In this document: positions 22,120 through 30,844 of the stretch, piece after piece | How positions within the stretch are numbered: the first letter of the stretch is position 1 | Layout: every line of letters starts with the position of its first letter | NCBI RefSeq assembly: GCF_030348505.1 | Contig: NZ_JAUCFJ010000002.1 | Location: 1,306,001-1,370,000, forward strand | Length of the DNA: 64,000 nucleotides | Direction of reading: 5' to 3' | From: Lysinibacillus sp. G4S2 | GTDB taxonomy: Bacteria > Bacillota > Bacilli > Bacillales_A > Planococcaceae | Translations under genes and position numbers: made by a program | Notes under the pieces: generated by a model | Database searches by the model: none | What the model saw: only the letters and a program-made list of their open reading frames with translations | Told to the model about the DNA's origin: nothing

Positions 22120-22140
22120 AGATGTCTAGAATAAGGAAAT

Positions 22141-22169
22141 TTGCATTGTGCTGTAAACTATGCTATCCT
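22141..22169 (+). promoter_or_regulatory. Promoter of the rimP-nusA-infB operon
   Basis: TTGCAT, 17 bases, then TATCCT with a TG extension form a good sigma-A promoter. The transcript would have a leader of about 175 bases before rimP, containing the terminator at 22201-22227. Confidence 0.65.
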
Positions 22170-22200
22170 TATGGTAATAATTTGTTGATATTTTTCCAGC

Positions 22201-22227
22201 AAAAGAGTGGGACCTTCCCGCTCTTTT
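22201..22227 (+). terminator. Leader terminator upstream of rimP-nusA (attenuator candidate)
   Basis: AAAAGAGTGGGA and TCCCGCTCTTTT form a 12-bp stem with a 3-base loop. It lies between the promoter and rimP, so most transcripts must read past it. In Bacillus subtilis NusA is reported to control its own operon through a leader terminator, and this element is placed to do the same. Confidence 0.7.
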
Positions 22228-22352
22228 CTGTTGTTATACCGTAGCAAAACAAATTTTTGACTAACAGCAGGTAAGACCGTTAAATTTCACCAAAGCTACT
22301 GGTGGAATTTCTGTTTTATTACGCCAGAATTTCATAGATACAGGAGGAAACA

Positions 22353-22823
22353 ATGAGCAAAGTACCATCTTTAATTGAAGAGCTCGCGAAACCGATTGTT
22401 GAAGAGTTGAATCTTGAGTTAGTGGATGTCGAGTTCGTAAAAGAAGGACGTAACTGGTTTTTACGTGTTTATGTAGATACACCTGAGGGTGGAATTGACA
22501 TTGAACAATGTGCTCAAGTTAGTGAACGACTAAGTTTGCTATTGGATGAAAATGATCCAATTACACAAAACTATTATTTAGAAGTTTCTTCACCTGGAGC
22601 AGAACGTCCATTAAAAAAAGATGCTGATTTTGAAAATGCGATTGGCAAATTTATTTATGTTAAAACCTATGAGCCCATCAAGGACATGAAGGAATTCCAA
22701 GGCTACTTAACGTCATATGATGAACATACATTAGTGATAGAAGTACGCATTAAAACGCGCAAAATTACAGTAACAATTGAACAAGAAAAAATCGCATTGG
22801 CACGACTAGCCATCGATTTTTAA
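22353..22823 (+). CDS. rimP: Ribosome maturation factor RimP
   Basis: RimP assists 30S subunit assembly. The 156-residue protein has the N-terminal alpha/beta domain with LELVDVEFVKEGRNWFLRVYVD (shown in two parts: about 20-30 and 31-41), SPGAERPLKKD near 80-90 and a C-terminal SH3-like domain (about 92-156). The ATG follows AGGAGG. It is the first gene of the conserved rimP-nusA-ylxR-ylxQ-infB operon. Confidence 0.95.
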   Translation: MSKVPSLIEELAKPIVEELNLELVDVEFVKEGRNWFLRVYVDTPEGGIDIEQCAQVSERLSLLLDENDPITQNYYLEVSSPGAERPLKKDADFENAIGKFIYVKTYEPIKDMKEFQGYLTSYDEHTLVIEVRIKTRKITVTIEQEKIALARLAIDF

Positions 22824-22853
22824 GCATATTGCATATTTAGGAGTGAAAACAAA

Positions 22854-23993
22854 ATGAGTAGTGATTTGTTAGATGCGCTAAATGCGCTAGAAGAACAAAA
22901 AGGAATTTCAAGAGATGTGTTAATTGAAGCGATTGAAGCGGCATTAGTTACTGCTTACAAACGCAACTTCAATCAAGCACAAAATGTTCGGGTTGACTTA
23001 AATTTAGATAAGGGCTCTATTCGTGTCTTTTCACGTAAAGATGTTGTTGAAGAAGTAGAGGATGACCGTTTGCAAATTTCTGAAGAAGATGCAAAGGCGA
23101 TCAACCCTGCATACCAGTTGGAAGATGTGGTTGAACAGGAAGTGACACCTCGAAACTTTGGTCGTATTGCCGCTCAGACAGCGAAACAAGTTGTTACTCA
23201 ACGTGTACGTGAGGCAGAACGTGGCTTAATTTACGAGCAATATGTGGACCGTGAAGATGATATCGTGACTGGTGTAGTTGAGCGTCTAGATGCTCGTAAT
23301 ATTTACGTAGGTCTAGGAAAAGTAGAGGCTGCATTACCACAAAACGAACAAATTCAAGGTGAAACATATCGTCCACACGATCGCATCAAGGTCTATATTA
23401 CAAAGGTTGAACGTACAACACGCGGACCACAAGTCATTGTTTCACGTACACATCCTGGTTTATTACGCCGCCTATTTGAGATGGAAGTACCTGAAATCTA
23501 TGAAGGTATTGTAGAAATTAAATCAATTGCTCGTGAAGCAGGAGATCGTTCTAAAATTTCTGTTCATGCACATAACGAAGAAGTAGATCCAGTAGGCTCA
23601 TGTGTAGGAGCAAAAGGCGCGCGCGTACAAACAATTGTTAATGAATTAAACGGCGAAAAAATCGATATCGTTGAATGGTCAGAAGATCCAGTTGTTTTTG
23701 TAGCAAATGCTCTTAGCCCATCAAAGGTATTAGATGTTCAAGTAAATGAAGAAGAAAAATCTACTACGGTTGTCGTACCAGACTATCAATTATCATTAGC
23801 AATTGGTAAACGTGGTCAAAATGCACGTTTAGCTGCAAAGTTAACTGGCTGGAAAATTGATATTAAGAGTGAAACGGATGCTCGTGAGTTAGGTATTTAT
23901 CCATCTGCTACAAGCACTTTCATACCTGCTGAGGATGAAGAAAGTGATTTTGATGATGTTGCAGTTGACTTATATCAAGACGACGAAGAATAA
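22854..23993 (+). CDS. nusA: Transcription termination/antitermination factor NusA
   Basis: NusA binds RNA polymerase and promotes pausing and intrinsic termination. The 379-residue protein has the polymerase-binding N-terminal domain (1-125), an S1 domain (about 135-200) and tandem KH domains (about 205-345) with VGACVGAKGARVQ-type and IGKRGQNARLA motifs. An acidic tail follows. It lacks the extra C-terminal repeats of E. coli NusA, as is normal in Firmicutes. A large cruciform-like hairpin follows the gene. Confidence 0.96.
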   Translation: MSSDLLDALNALEEQKGISRDVLIEAIEAALVTAYKRNFNQAQNVRVDLNLDKGSIRVFSRKDVVEEVEDDRLQISEEDAKAINPAYQLEDVVEQEVTPRNFGRIAAQTAKQVVTQRVREAERGLIYEQYVDREDDIVTGVVERLDARNIYVGLGKVEAALPQNEQIQGETYRPHDRIKVYITKVERTTRGPQVIVSRTHPGLLRRLFEMEVPEIYEGIVEIKSIAREAGDRSKISVHAHNEEVDPVGSCVGAKGARVQTIVNELNGEKIDIVEWSEDPVVFVANALSPSKVLDVQVNEEEKSTTVVVPDYQLSLAIGKRGQNARLAAKLTGWKIDIKSETDARELGIYPSATSTFIPAEDEESDFDDVAVDLYQDDEE

Positions 23994-24019
23994 GTAAGAA
24001 AGCCCGTGTGACTAGTTAA

Positions 24020-24067
24020 CTGCCATTATTCAGTGGGCGTTGGGTTGCGCCGACTGAATAATGGCAG
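24020..24067. repeat. Long inverted repeat between nusA and ylxR
   Basis: CTGCCATTATTCAGT (24020-24034) and ACTGAATAATGGCAG (24053-24067) are perfect 15-bp arms around a GC-rich loop that contains GGGCG and CGCC. No T run follows. It is a candidate processing or stabilising hairpin in the operon mRNA. Confidence 0.75.
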
Positions 24068-24179
24068 AGCCTACAATGGAAAATATCTTGATACTTATTT
24101 AAAATCTAAGTATATGACCAATGTAGTGCATGGCTAGTCCACCTCTTACGACAAGCTTCAGAGAGGAAAGGTGATTCTT

Positions 24180-24458
24180 ATGGCTATTAATAAAAAAGTA
24201 CCTCTTCGAAAATGTGTAGCTACTGGAGAAATGCTACCAAAGAAAGAAATGATTCGTGTCGTTCGTTCGAAAGAGGGCGAGGTAAGTGTTGATGTTTCCG
24301 GAAAAAAACCCGGACGTGGTGCCTATGTCTCTAAATCGGAAAAAGCGATTGAAATCGCCCGAAAGAAAAATGTTTTAGGGCACCAACTTGATGTAAAAAT
24401 CCCTGAAGAAATCTACGATGAGCTTATTTTGTTAATTCGTAGGGAGTCTATTATATGA
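24180..24458 (+). CDS. ylxR: YlxR (RnpM-type RNA-binding protein)
   Basis: YlxR proteins are small nucleic-acid-binding proteins; in Bacillus subtilis YlxR has been described as an RNase P modulator (RnpM). The 92-residue protein has the family start PLRKCVATGEMLPKKEMIRV and GRGAYVS. The ATG at 24180 follows GAGGAAAGGTG; the frame also allows a GTG at 24171, but that lies within the ribosome site. Its stop overlaps the next start by four bases. Confidence 0.93.
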   Translation: MAINKKVPLRKCVATGEMLPKKEMIRVVRSKEGEVSVDVSGKKPGRGAYVSKSEKAIEIARKKNVLGHQLDVKIPEEIYDELILLIRRESII

Positions 24459-24763
24459 TTAATCAAGCAGTGCATAATTTGCTTGGGATAGCGGCAAGAG
24501 CACGTAAAGTGATTTCAGGAGAAGAGTTAGTAGTAAAGGAAGTCCGCAATGGGAATGCTAAGCTAGTACTACTTGCAAACGATGCTTCTAAAAACTCTAG
24601 CAAAAAAATTCAAGATAAATGCACGTACTATAACGTTGAGTATCATGTAATTGGTGATCGTTATGATTTAGGACATGCTACAGGTAAGGAGGCCCGAGTG
24701 GCTTTAGCTATTACCGATAAAGGTTTTGCAAGCAAATTGTCTAGTCTACTCAACGAAAAATAA
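24455..24763 (+). CDS. rplGA: L7Ae-family RNA-binding protein YlxQ
   Basis: This 102-residue protein belongs to the L7Ae/L30e/S12e/Gadd45 group, which bind kink-turn RNA. It shows [30 protein letters not shown] and a Gly-His-Ala-Thr-Gly-Lys stretch. Placement between ylxR and infB is invariant in Bacilli. Its exact cellular role is not settled, so the function is stated at family level. Confidence 0.92.
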   Translation: MINQAVHNLLGIAARARKVISGEELVVKEVRNGNAKLVLLANDASKNSSKKIQDKCTYYNVEYHVIGDRYDLGHATGKEARVALAITDKGFASKLSSLLNEK

Positions 24764-24777
24764 TCGGGGGTGAGCAG

Positions 24778-27057
24778 ATGACCAAAATCAGAGTTCATGA
24801 ATATGCGAAACAAGTGAATAAAACGAGTAAAGAGGTTATTGAAGCACTAAGTCAATTAAATGTGAGTGTAACAAACCATATGTCAATGTTAGAAAAAGAC
24901 ATAGTATCAAAGTTAAACCAATCATTTAAAGCTACAAAAGAAGTGAAGAAACCTACTCAAAACGTATCGCAGAAATCACAAGCTAATGGCCAACAAAAAT
25001 CACAGCAATCGATGAAAAAGCAAGAAGGGCAAAAGCAGCAATCTGCTACTTCTAAGCCTAAAGTTAATAATCAGCAACAAACGCATCAAAACTCAAATTC
25101 GTCTAACGAAAAATCTAAGAATATAAAAGGTAGCCAAAATAGAAATATGACACAAAATAACAATAATAACAATAATAATAATAATCGCAGAGGTGGCGGT
25201 GGTTACAACCAACGTCCAAAACCAGGAATTCACGGCGGAAAACGTCGCCATCCAAAAACACATCAACCAAGTCAACCAGTGAAACAAAAGGAATTACCAG
25301 AAAAAATTACTTTTGTTGAATCACTTTCAGTAGCAGAATTAGCAAAAAAACTGCACCGTGAACCATCAGAAATTATTAAAAAATTATTTATGCTTGGTGT
25401 AATGGCAACAATTAATCAAGAATTAGATAAGGATGCAATTGAATTAATTTGTGCAGACTATGGTGTAGAAGTTGAAGAAGAAATTCGTGTAGATATTACG
25501 GATTTAGAAACACACTTCGAACAAACAGAAGAAGTTAACGAGGCGGATTTATCAGAACGTCCTCCTGTAGTGACAATTATGGGGCACGTAGACCATGGTA
25601 AAACTACATTATTAGACTCTATCCGAAACACAAAAGTTACAGCTGGAGAGGCTGGCGGTATTACTCAGCATATCGGTGCTTATCAAGTAACTGAAGGCGA
25701 CAAAAAAATTACGTTCCTTGATACACCAGGACACGCTGCTTTCACAACGATGCGTGCGCGCGGTGCGAAAGTAACGGACTTAACGATTTTAGTAGTAGCT
25801 GCGGATGATGGTGTTATGCCACAAACAGTAGAAGCGATTAACCACGCAAAAGCAGCAGAAGTACCAATTATCGTTGCAGTTAATAAAATGGATAAACCAT
25901 CAGCGAATCCAGACCGTGTAATGCAAGAGTTAACAGAGCATGGCCTAGTTCCTGAAGCTTGGGGCGGCGAAACTATTTTCGTACCAATTTCTGCATTAAA
26001 AGGTGAAGGCATTGACACATTGCTTGAAATGATTTTACTTGTCGCTGAAGTTGGAGAATTAAAAGCGAACCCTGATCGCTTAGCACTTGGTACAGTAATT
26101 GAAGCACAGCTAGATAAAGGTCGAGGTTCTGTTGCAACGCTTTTAGTACAAGATGGAACATTAAAGGTTGGGGACCCAATTGTTGTCGGCCATACTTATG
26201 GACGTGTACGTGCAATGGTGAATGACAAAGGCCGTCGTGTGAAGGAAGCTGGACCATCAACACCAGTAGAAATCACAGGCTTAAATGATGTACCACAAGC
26301 TGGTGACCGTTTCGTTGTCTTTGAAGACGAAAAAACAGCGCGCCAAGTCGGAGAAACTCGTGCAATGTCAGCCATTCAAGCACAACGCTCAGAAAAACAA
26401 CGCGTAACGCTTGATAACTTATTCGAACAAATGAGTCAAGGCGAAATGAAAGAGCTAAACTTAATTGTTAAAGCTGACGTTCAAGGTACTGTAGAAGCTA
26501 TGGCTGCATCATTAATGAAAATTGATGTTGAAGGCGTAAACGTGAAAATTATTCACACTGGCGCTGGGGCGATTACAGAATCAGATATTTCTCTTGCTGC
26601 GGCTTCAAATGCAATTGTTATTGGCTTCAATGTTCGTCCAGATGTCAATGCAAAACGTGCAGCAGAAGAAGAGGGCGTAGATATTCGTCTACACCGCATT
26701 ATCTATAAAGTAATTGAGGAAATTGAACAAGCAATGAAAGGTATGCTTGATCCAGAATTCGTAGAGAAAATTATTGGTCAAGCAGAAGTTCGACAAACAA
26801 TTAAAGTATCAAAAGTTGGTACTATTGCTGGTTCATACGTAACAGAAGGTAAAGTAACTCGTGATTCTGGCGTACGTATAATCCGTGAAAATGTAGTAAT
26901 TTTTGAAGGTGAATTAGATACACTAAAACGTTTCAAAGATGAAGTTAAAGAAGTTGCAAGAGGTTACGAATGTGGTATTACAATTACAAACTTCAACGAT
27001 ATTAAAGAAGGCGATATTATCGAAGCCTATATTATGGAAGAAGTTAAACGCGTATAA
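24778..27057 (+). CDS. infB: Translation initiation factor IF-2
   Basis: IF-2 is the GTPase that positions fMet-tRNA and joins ribosomal subunits. The 759-residue protein has an N-terminal IF2N motif, a variable low-complexity linker (about 55-170) with Gln/Lys/Ser-rich sequence and runs of Asn, and a second IF2N domain. The G domain follows with G1 GHVDHGKT (269-276), DTPGHAAF and NKMD, then the beta-barrel and C-terminal tRNA-binding domains. It overlaps ylxP by one base. Confidence 0.97.
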   Translation: MTKIRVHEYAKQVNKTSKEVIEALSQLNVSVTNHMSMLEKDIVSKLNQSFKATKEVKKPTQNVSQKSQANGQQKSQQSMKKQEGQKQQSATSKPKVNNQQQTHQNSNSSNEKSKNIKGSQNRNMTQNNNNNNNNNNRRGGGGYNQRPKPGIHGGKRRHPKTHQPSQPVKQKELPEKITFVESLSVAELAKKLHREPSEIIKKLFMLGVMATINQELDKDAIELICADYGVEVEEEIRVDITDLETHFEQTEEVNEADLSERPPVVTIMGHVDHGKTTLLDSIRNTKVTAGEAGGITQHIGAYQVTEGDKKITFLDTPGHAAFTTMRARGAKVTDLTILVVAADDGVMPQTVEAINHAKAAEVPIIVAVNKMDKPSANPDRVMQELTEHGLVPEAWGGETIFVPISALKGEGIDTLLEMILLVAEVGELKANPDRLALGTVIEAQLDKGRGSVATLLVQDGTLKVGDPIVVGHTYGRVRAMVNDKGRRVKEAGPSTPVEITGLNDVPQAGDRFVVFEDEKTARQVGETRAMSAIQAQRSEKQRVTLDNLFEQMSQGEMKELNLIVKADVQGTVEAMAASLMKIDVEGVNVKIIHTGAGAITESDISLAAASNAIVIGFNVRPDVNAKRAAEEEGVDIRLHRIIYKVIEEIEQAMKGMLDPEFVEKIIGQAEVRQTIKVSKVGTIAGSYVTEGKVTRDSGVRIIRENVVIFEGELDTLKRFKDEVKEVARGYECGITITNFNDIKEGDIIEAYIMEEVKRV

Positions 27058-27335
27058 TGATTGTTTATGCAGAGGTTGAATTTATTATTCAAACTGCCCA
27101 TTCGTTGAAGGAAAAACGTGCTGTTCTACAGCGTATGATTACCCGCACTAAGCAAAAATTTAATGTCTCCATTGCGGAAATTGACCATCAAAATGTATGG
27201 CAACGCACGAAATTAGCGCTTGTTGCTGTTTCTTCATCAAAAGAAGCAGCCGAGCGGGAAATTAATCATGCGCTCCACTACTTACAGTCAAATCCATCTT
27301 GGGAACAGCTAGATGTGTGGCGAGACTATTTATAA
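27057..27335 (+). CDS. ylxP: YlxP, DUF503 family protein
   Basis: YlxP is a 92-residue member of the DUF503 family that always lies between infB and rbfA in Bacilli. It shows the family features AHSLKEKRAVLQ and FNVSIAEIDHQNVWQRT. Its start overlaps the infB stop (TAATG). The molecular function is not known to me; context suggests a role around ribosome assembly or translation. Confidence 0.9.
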   Translation: MIVYAEVEFIIQTAHSLKEKRAVLQRMITRTKQKFNVSIAEIDHQNVWQRTKLALVAVSSSKEAAEREINHALHYLQSNPSWEQLDVWRDYL

Positions 27336-27425
27336 GTAACATTAGATCGTTGTGTATGTTTAGATGTGATTTACTCATTCCTTGCATACACAACGATCTG
27401 TACATCGAAATTGAGGTGACAAACT

Positions 27426-27767
27426 ATGTCTCTACGCTCTAACCGTGTTGCTGAGCAAATGAAAAAAGAGCTCGGTGATATTCTTGGCCGTAAAATAAAA
27501 GATCCGCGTGTTGGTTTTGTTACTGTTACTGGTGTTGAAGTGACAGGTGATTTACAGCAAGCGACCATTTATATTACAACTCTAGGCAATGAACGTGAAC
27601 GAGAGGAAACACTAAAAGCTTTAGTAAAAGCTTCTGGTTTCATTCGCTCGGAAATCGGTACACGAATCCGTTTGCGTCGTACACCAGAATTAATCTTTGA
27701 ATTTGATTCATCGATTGAATATGGGAACCGTATTGATTCATTGTTACGTGGTTTACACGAAGAATAA
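27426..27767 (+). CDS. rbfA: Ribosome-binding factor A
   Basis: RbfA is a 30S assembly factor important in cold adaptation. The 113-residue protein has the KH-type fold with [32 protein letters not shown] and [17 protein letters not shown] strong terminator follows ten bases after the stop, ending the nusA-infB operon here; truB is separated from it by a minimal MITE copy. Confidence 0.96.
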   Translation: MSLRSNRVAEQMKKELGDILGRKIKDPRVGFVTVTGVEVTGDLQQATIYITTLGNEREREETLKALVKASGFIRSEIGTRIRLRRTPELIFEFDSSIEYGNRIDSLLRGLHEE

Positions 27768-27776
27768 GTTTGACTT

Positions 27777-27818
27777 AAAAAAGTCTGCCCTATGCATGTT
27801 CATGCAGGCAGACTTTTT
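27777..27818 (+). terminator. Terminator after rbfA
   Basis: AAAAAGTCTGCC and GGCAGACTTTTT form a 12-bp stem; the loop contains a second small palindrome (TGCATG...CATGCA). It ends the rimP-rbfA operon. Confidence 0.85.
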
Positions 27819-27906
27819 ACATACGCCAAAGAAGATTTTACTGAGCAAAGCGGCGGAAAATATTCAAATTTGGATACTGTCAAATAGGCTAAAAAGAATT
27901 GATTTT

Positions 27907-27958
27907 CGTTCATCACCAAATTATGTGGAGAACAACTCCGAGTTATAGTGATGAACCT
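27907..27958. mobile_element. MITE-like repeat, copy 4 (minimal, about 50 bp)
   Basis: Only the two terminal inverted repeats and short subterminal parts remain (GTTCATCACCAAATTATGTGG ... GAGTTATAGTGATGAAC, given in two parts). The flanks TTGATTTT (27899-27906) and TTGATATT (27959-27966) match in 7 of 8 bases. It forms a hairpin just upstream of the truB ribosome site and may affect truB expression. Confidence 0.8.
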
Positions 27959-27977
27959 TGATATTAGGAGGAAATTT

Positions 27978-28889
27978 ATGAACGGTATTTTACCGCTATG
28001 GAAGGAACGTGGCATGACGAGTCACGATTGCGTCTTTAAATTGCGAAAGATATTACGTACTAAAAAAGTTGGACATACAGGCACGCTTGATCCAGGGGTA
28101 GAGGGTGTTCTTCCAATTTGTATAGGTCAAGCAACACGTATTGCAGAATATTTAACTGATGCAGGCAAAACCTATGAAGCTGTGATTTCAATTGGTCGTA
28201 CAACGACAACTGAGGATGCAGAAGGAGAAACGGTAGAGCAAGATCATACGATTAAAAAGTTTACACGTACTCAATTGCTAGAAGTTTTAGCCTCCTTAAC
28301 AGGTGTTATTACTCAAACGCCACCGATGTTTTCGGCTGTCAAAGTAAATGGTAAACGTCTCTACGAATATGCTCGAAAAGGTGAAATTGTTGAAAGGCCC
28401 TCACGTCAGGTTACTATTTATGCATTAGAGCTGCTAGAAGATGTAGAAATATATGAAGGTCAAGAAATTATGTTTCCAATCCGAATAGCATGTAGTAAAG
28501 GGACTTATATTCGCACACTAGCTGTGCAAATCGGAGAAGCACTTGGCTATCCTGCACATATGAAAGAGCTCGTACGCACTGCCTCAGGTACGTTTACACA
28601 AGAAAATTGCTTTACATTGGCACAAGTTGCTGAGCTGATGGAAGCTGAACAAATCGATTCATGCATTTTACCAGTGGAGTATGCATTAACAGATTATCCG
28701 TATATTGAGATAACTTCTGCTAATGAAAAAGAAATTTCCAATGGACAAGTGCTTCCAGCAGATGCATTATTAAAGATACATGATAAAATTGTTTTTGGAA
28801 TCAGTGGGAAAGCAATTGCGGTGTATCAGGCCCATCCTACAAAGGAAGGGCTTATGAAGCCACATAAGATGTTTCCGACGATAGAGTAG
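27978..28889 (+). CDS. truB: tRNA pseudouridine-55 synthase
   Basis: TruB makes pseudouridine 55 in the T loop of tRNA. From the ATG at 27978, after TTAGGAGG, the protein has 303 residues. The catalytic Asp is in VGHTGTLDPGVEGVLP (about 35-50), and a C-terminal PUA-like domain follows (about 240-303). The frame is open ten codons upstream, but that extension reads through the MITE end and is not supported. ribF follows after 13 bases. Confidence 0.95.
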   Translation: MNGILPLWKERGMTSHDCVFKLRKILRTKKVGHTGTLDPGVEGVLPICIGQATRIAEYLTDAGKTYEAVISIGRTTTTEDAEGETVEQDHTIKKFTRTQLLEVLASLTGVITQTPPMFSAVKVNGKRLYEYARKGEIVERPSRQVTIYALELLEDVEIYEGQEIMFPIRIACSKGTYIRTLAVQIGEALGYPAHMKELVRTASGTFTQENCFTLAQVAELMEAEQIDSCILPVEYALTDYPYIEITSANEKEISNGQVLPADALLKIHDKIVFGISGKAIAVYQAHPTKEGLMKPHKMFPTIE

Positions 28890-28902
28890 GAGGATTTTTT
28901 GT

Positions 28903-29859
28903 ATGGAGGTCATTCATTTAAAATACCCACACCAACTACAGCAACGAGAAAGCATGCAGCCATACTCATTGGCACTCGGCTTTTTTGATGGTGTACATAG
29001 AGGGCATCAGGCAGTTATTAAGGCAGCGAAAGAAGAAGGAGACAAACGTCAAATTCCAACAGCTGTTATGACATTCGATCCACATCCTTCTGTAGTGCTA
29101 GGTGGACGTAACGAAAAGGTATTTTATATTACGTTACTACAGCAGAAATTACAGCTTTTTGAAGAACAAGGTGTAGATACAGTATTTGTTGTACATTTCA
29201 CATCAGATTTTGCAAAACTCTCACCTGTTGCATTTATTGATACATTTATTCGTGGGTTGAACATCCAACATGTTACAGCTGGCTTTGATTATTCTTTTGG
29301 TGCTTTTGGTAAAGGCACAATGGCAGATATGCTTGAATTGAGTAATGGAGAGTATGGCGTGACGGTTGTTGACAAGAAGACTGACAACATCGAAAAAATT
29401 AGCTCTACACGTATCCGTAAGCTTTTACAAGAGGGAGATATGGAAGAAGCAAGATTGCTCTTAGGACGACCATTTGAAGTTACGGGTATCGTTGTTCATG
29501 GTGATAAGCGAGGGCGTACAATAGGTTTCCCAACTGCTAATGTTCAAGCATTAGAGGGTACGTATATTCCAGCAAGCGGTGTGTATGCGGTTCGTTTACT
29601 TGTACAAAATAACTGGTATGATGGTGTATGTAATGTAGGCTATAAACCAACATTTAAAGATCCAAACGACAAGCAATTATCCATCGAAGTCCATATATTA
29701 AACTTTGAAAAAAATATTTACGGTGAAGAAGTGCATGTCGCTTGGTATAAACGTATAAGAAGTGAACGGAAATTCGATGGTATTGAATCGTTGAAAGCAC
29801 AAATCGAAAAGGATAAACAAGAAGCAATTGAATATTTTGGGATCATCACCGAAAGTTAG
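28903..29859 (+). CDS. ribF: Bifunctional riboflavin kinase/FAD synthetase
   Basis: RibF converts riboflavin to FMN and FMN to FAD. The 318-residue protein has an N-terminal nucleotidyltransferase domain (GFFDGVHRGHQ, about 26-36; SSTRIRKLL near 165) and a C-terminal kinase domain (GRTIGFPTANV, about 203-213). The last six codons (Gly-Ile-Ile-Thr-Glu-Ser) and the stop lie inside the left end of a MITE-like repeat, so the native C-terminus has been replaced or slightly changed. Total length remains normal, so function is probably kept. Confidence 0.95.
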   Translation: MEVIHLKYPHQLQQRESMQPYSLALGFFDGVHRGHQAVIKAAKEEGDKRQIPTAVMTFDPHPSVVLGGRNEKVFYITLLQQKLQLFEEQGVDTVFVVHFTSDFAKLSPVAFIDTFIRGLNIQHVTAGFDYSFGAFGKGTMADMLELSNGEYGVTVVDKKTDNIEKISSTRIRKLLQEGDMEEARLLLGRPFEVTGIVVHGDKRGRTIGFPTANVQALEGTYIPASGVYAVRLLVQNNWYDGVCNVGYKPTFKDPNDKQLSIEVHILNFEKNIYGEEVHVAWYKRIRSERKFDGIESLKAQIEKDKQEAIEYFGIITES

Positions 29860-30095
29860 GGATGGCATTTGGAAACGTATACTCTGTATATAAGTTGATC
29901 TTCGTTACGACTGGGCGACTCTTTGGGGATTAGCGTCACAGGTGAGACCCTGCAGCGAAGCGTCAGCAACAAATGTTTTTCTGTGCGAAAGCGAAGCGAC
30001 AGCAACAAATGTTTTATCTGTGCGAAAGCGAAGCGACAGCAACAACAAAGCGCCCTAACGGAACGAAAATCAACCCCACGTTATAGTGATGAGCC
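29840..30095. mobile_element. MITE-like repeat, copy 5 (overlaps the 3' end of ribF)
   Basis: This 256-bp copy has ends GGATCATCACC and AGTGATGAGCC. It contains three consecutive GCGAAGCG(A/T)CAGCAACAA units (about 29957-30045), a local tandem expansion not seen in the other copies. It begins inside ribF, and its left TIR encodes the last ribF residues. No clear target duplication is visible, perhaps because it is old or the ends have moved. Confidence 0.85.
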
Positions 30096-30265
30096 AAAAT
30101 CTACTTTAGCATTTGAATAGGCGCTTACGTTAACGCTTGCTTGACCTTTTGATTTATGGTAACATTCATAAGTGCATAATATGCTTAACCTTAGCTCGGT
30201 ATATCGATAACTCCAACGTGTACTGTGCTAATGGGGATTAACAATTATTTAGGAGGTCCATACAA

Positions 30266-30535
30266 ATGGCTATTTCAAAAGAACGTAAAAACGAAATTAT
30301 TGCTGAGTACCGTACTCACGAAAGTGATACTGGTTCTCCAGAAGTACAAGTTGCAGTATTAACAGAGGAAATTAACGCTCTAAATGCTCACTTACGTACA
30401 CACAAAAAAGATTTCCACTCTGAGCGTGGTCTTCTTAAAATGGTAGGTCGTCGCCGTCACTTATTAAAATATCTTCGTGAAACTGACGTACAACGTTACC
30501 GTGAACTAATCACTCGTTTAGGCTTACGTCGCTAA
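30266..30535 (+). CDS. rpsO: 30S ribosomal protein S15
   Basis: S15 binds 16S rRNA early in 30S assembly. The 89-residue length is exact, and the signature region [21 protein letters not shown] (here [20 protein letters not shown]) with RRRHLLKYL is present. The ATG follows AGGAGG. A TTGACC at 30141-30146 may be its -35 box, but no -10 at good spacing is clear. A terminator follows directly. Confidence 0.98.
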   Translation: MAISKERKNEIIAEYRTHESDTGSPEVQVAVLTEEINALNAHLRTHKKDFHSERGLLKMVGRRRHLLKYLRETDVQRYRELITRLGLRR

Positions 30536-30545
30536 TTGTCAATCG

Positions 30546-30572
30546 AAAAGCGGGATTAATCCCGCTTTTTCT
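30546..30572 (+). terminator. Terminator after rpsO
   Basis: AAAAGCGGGATT and AATCCCGCTTTTT form a very short-loop stem with a T run. It separates rpsO from pnp. Confidence 0.9.
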
Positions 30573-30782
30573 TTATGTTTATAAACAAAGAGAAGATGAC
30601 AAGCTTTCATATTGAGAAAACAAGCGTATATGGCATGAATCTTAATAGTTTCTCTATTAAATCAAGTTAAAAAACACAGTTTCAATAAAATACAGAAATA
30701 AATCCTAAATAAATTGGCAATAACTGAATTTAAATGTATGATTATTTCATGAAATATTTAGCATAGAACAAGCATTTTTGGT

Positions 30783-30822
30783 ACACTTACTATTAGTACA
30801 TACAGACGAAGTAAGTGTTTTT
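30783..30822 (+). promoter_or_regulatory. Terminator-like hairpin in the pnp leader
   Basis: ACACTTACT (30783-30791) and AGTAAGTGT (30810-30818) form a 9-bp perfect stem followed by TTTTT, ending 22 bases before the pnp start. It could be an attenuator or an RNase target for PNPase autocontrol, as known for the E. coli pnp leader. The upstream part of the gap (30573-30780) is A/T-rich with nothing recognised. Confidence 0.55.
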
Positions 30823-30844
30823 ATAATAGAGAGGGGTTCATTGA

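Noticed and set aside
29923..30120. Open frames within MITE copies (also at 7705, 33144, 43502 and 61830)
   Set aside because: All derive from the GCGAAAGCGAAGCG modules and neighbouring repeat DNA, lack ribosome sites and differ between copies.
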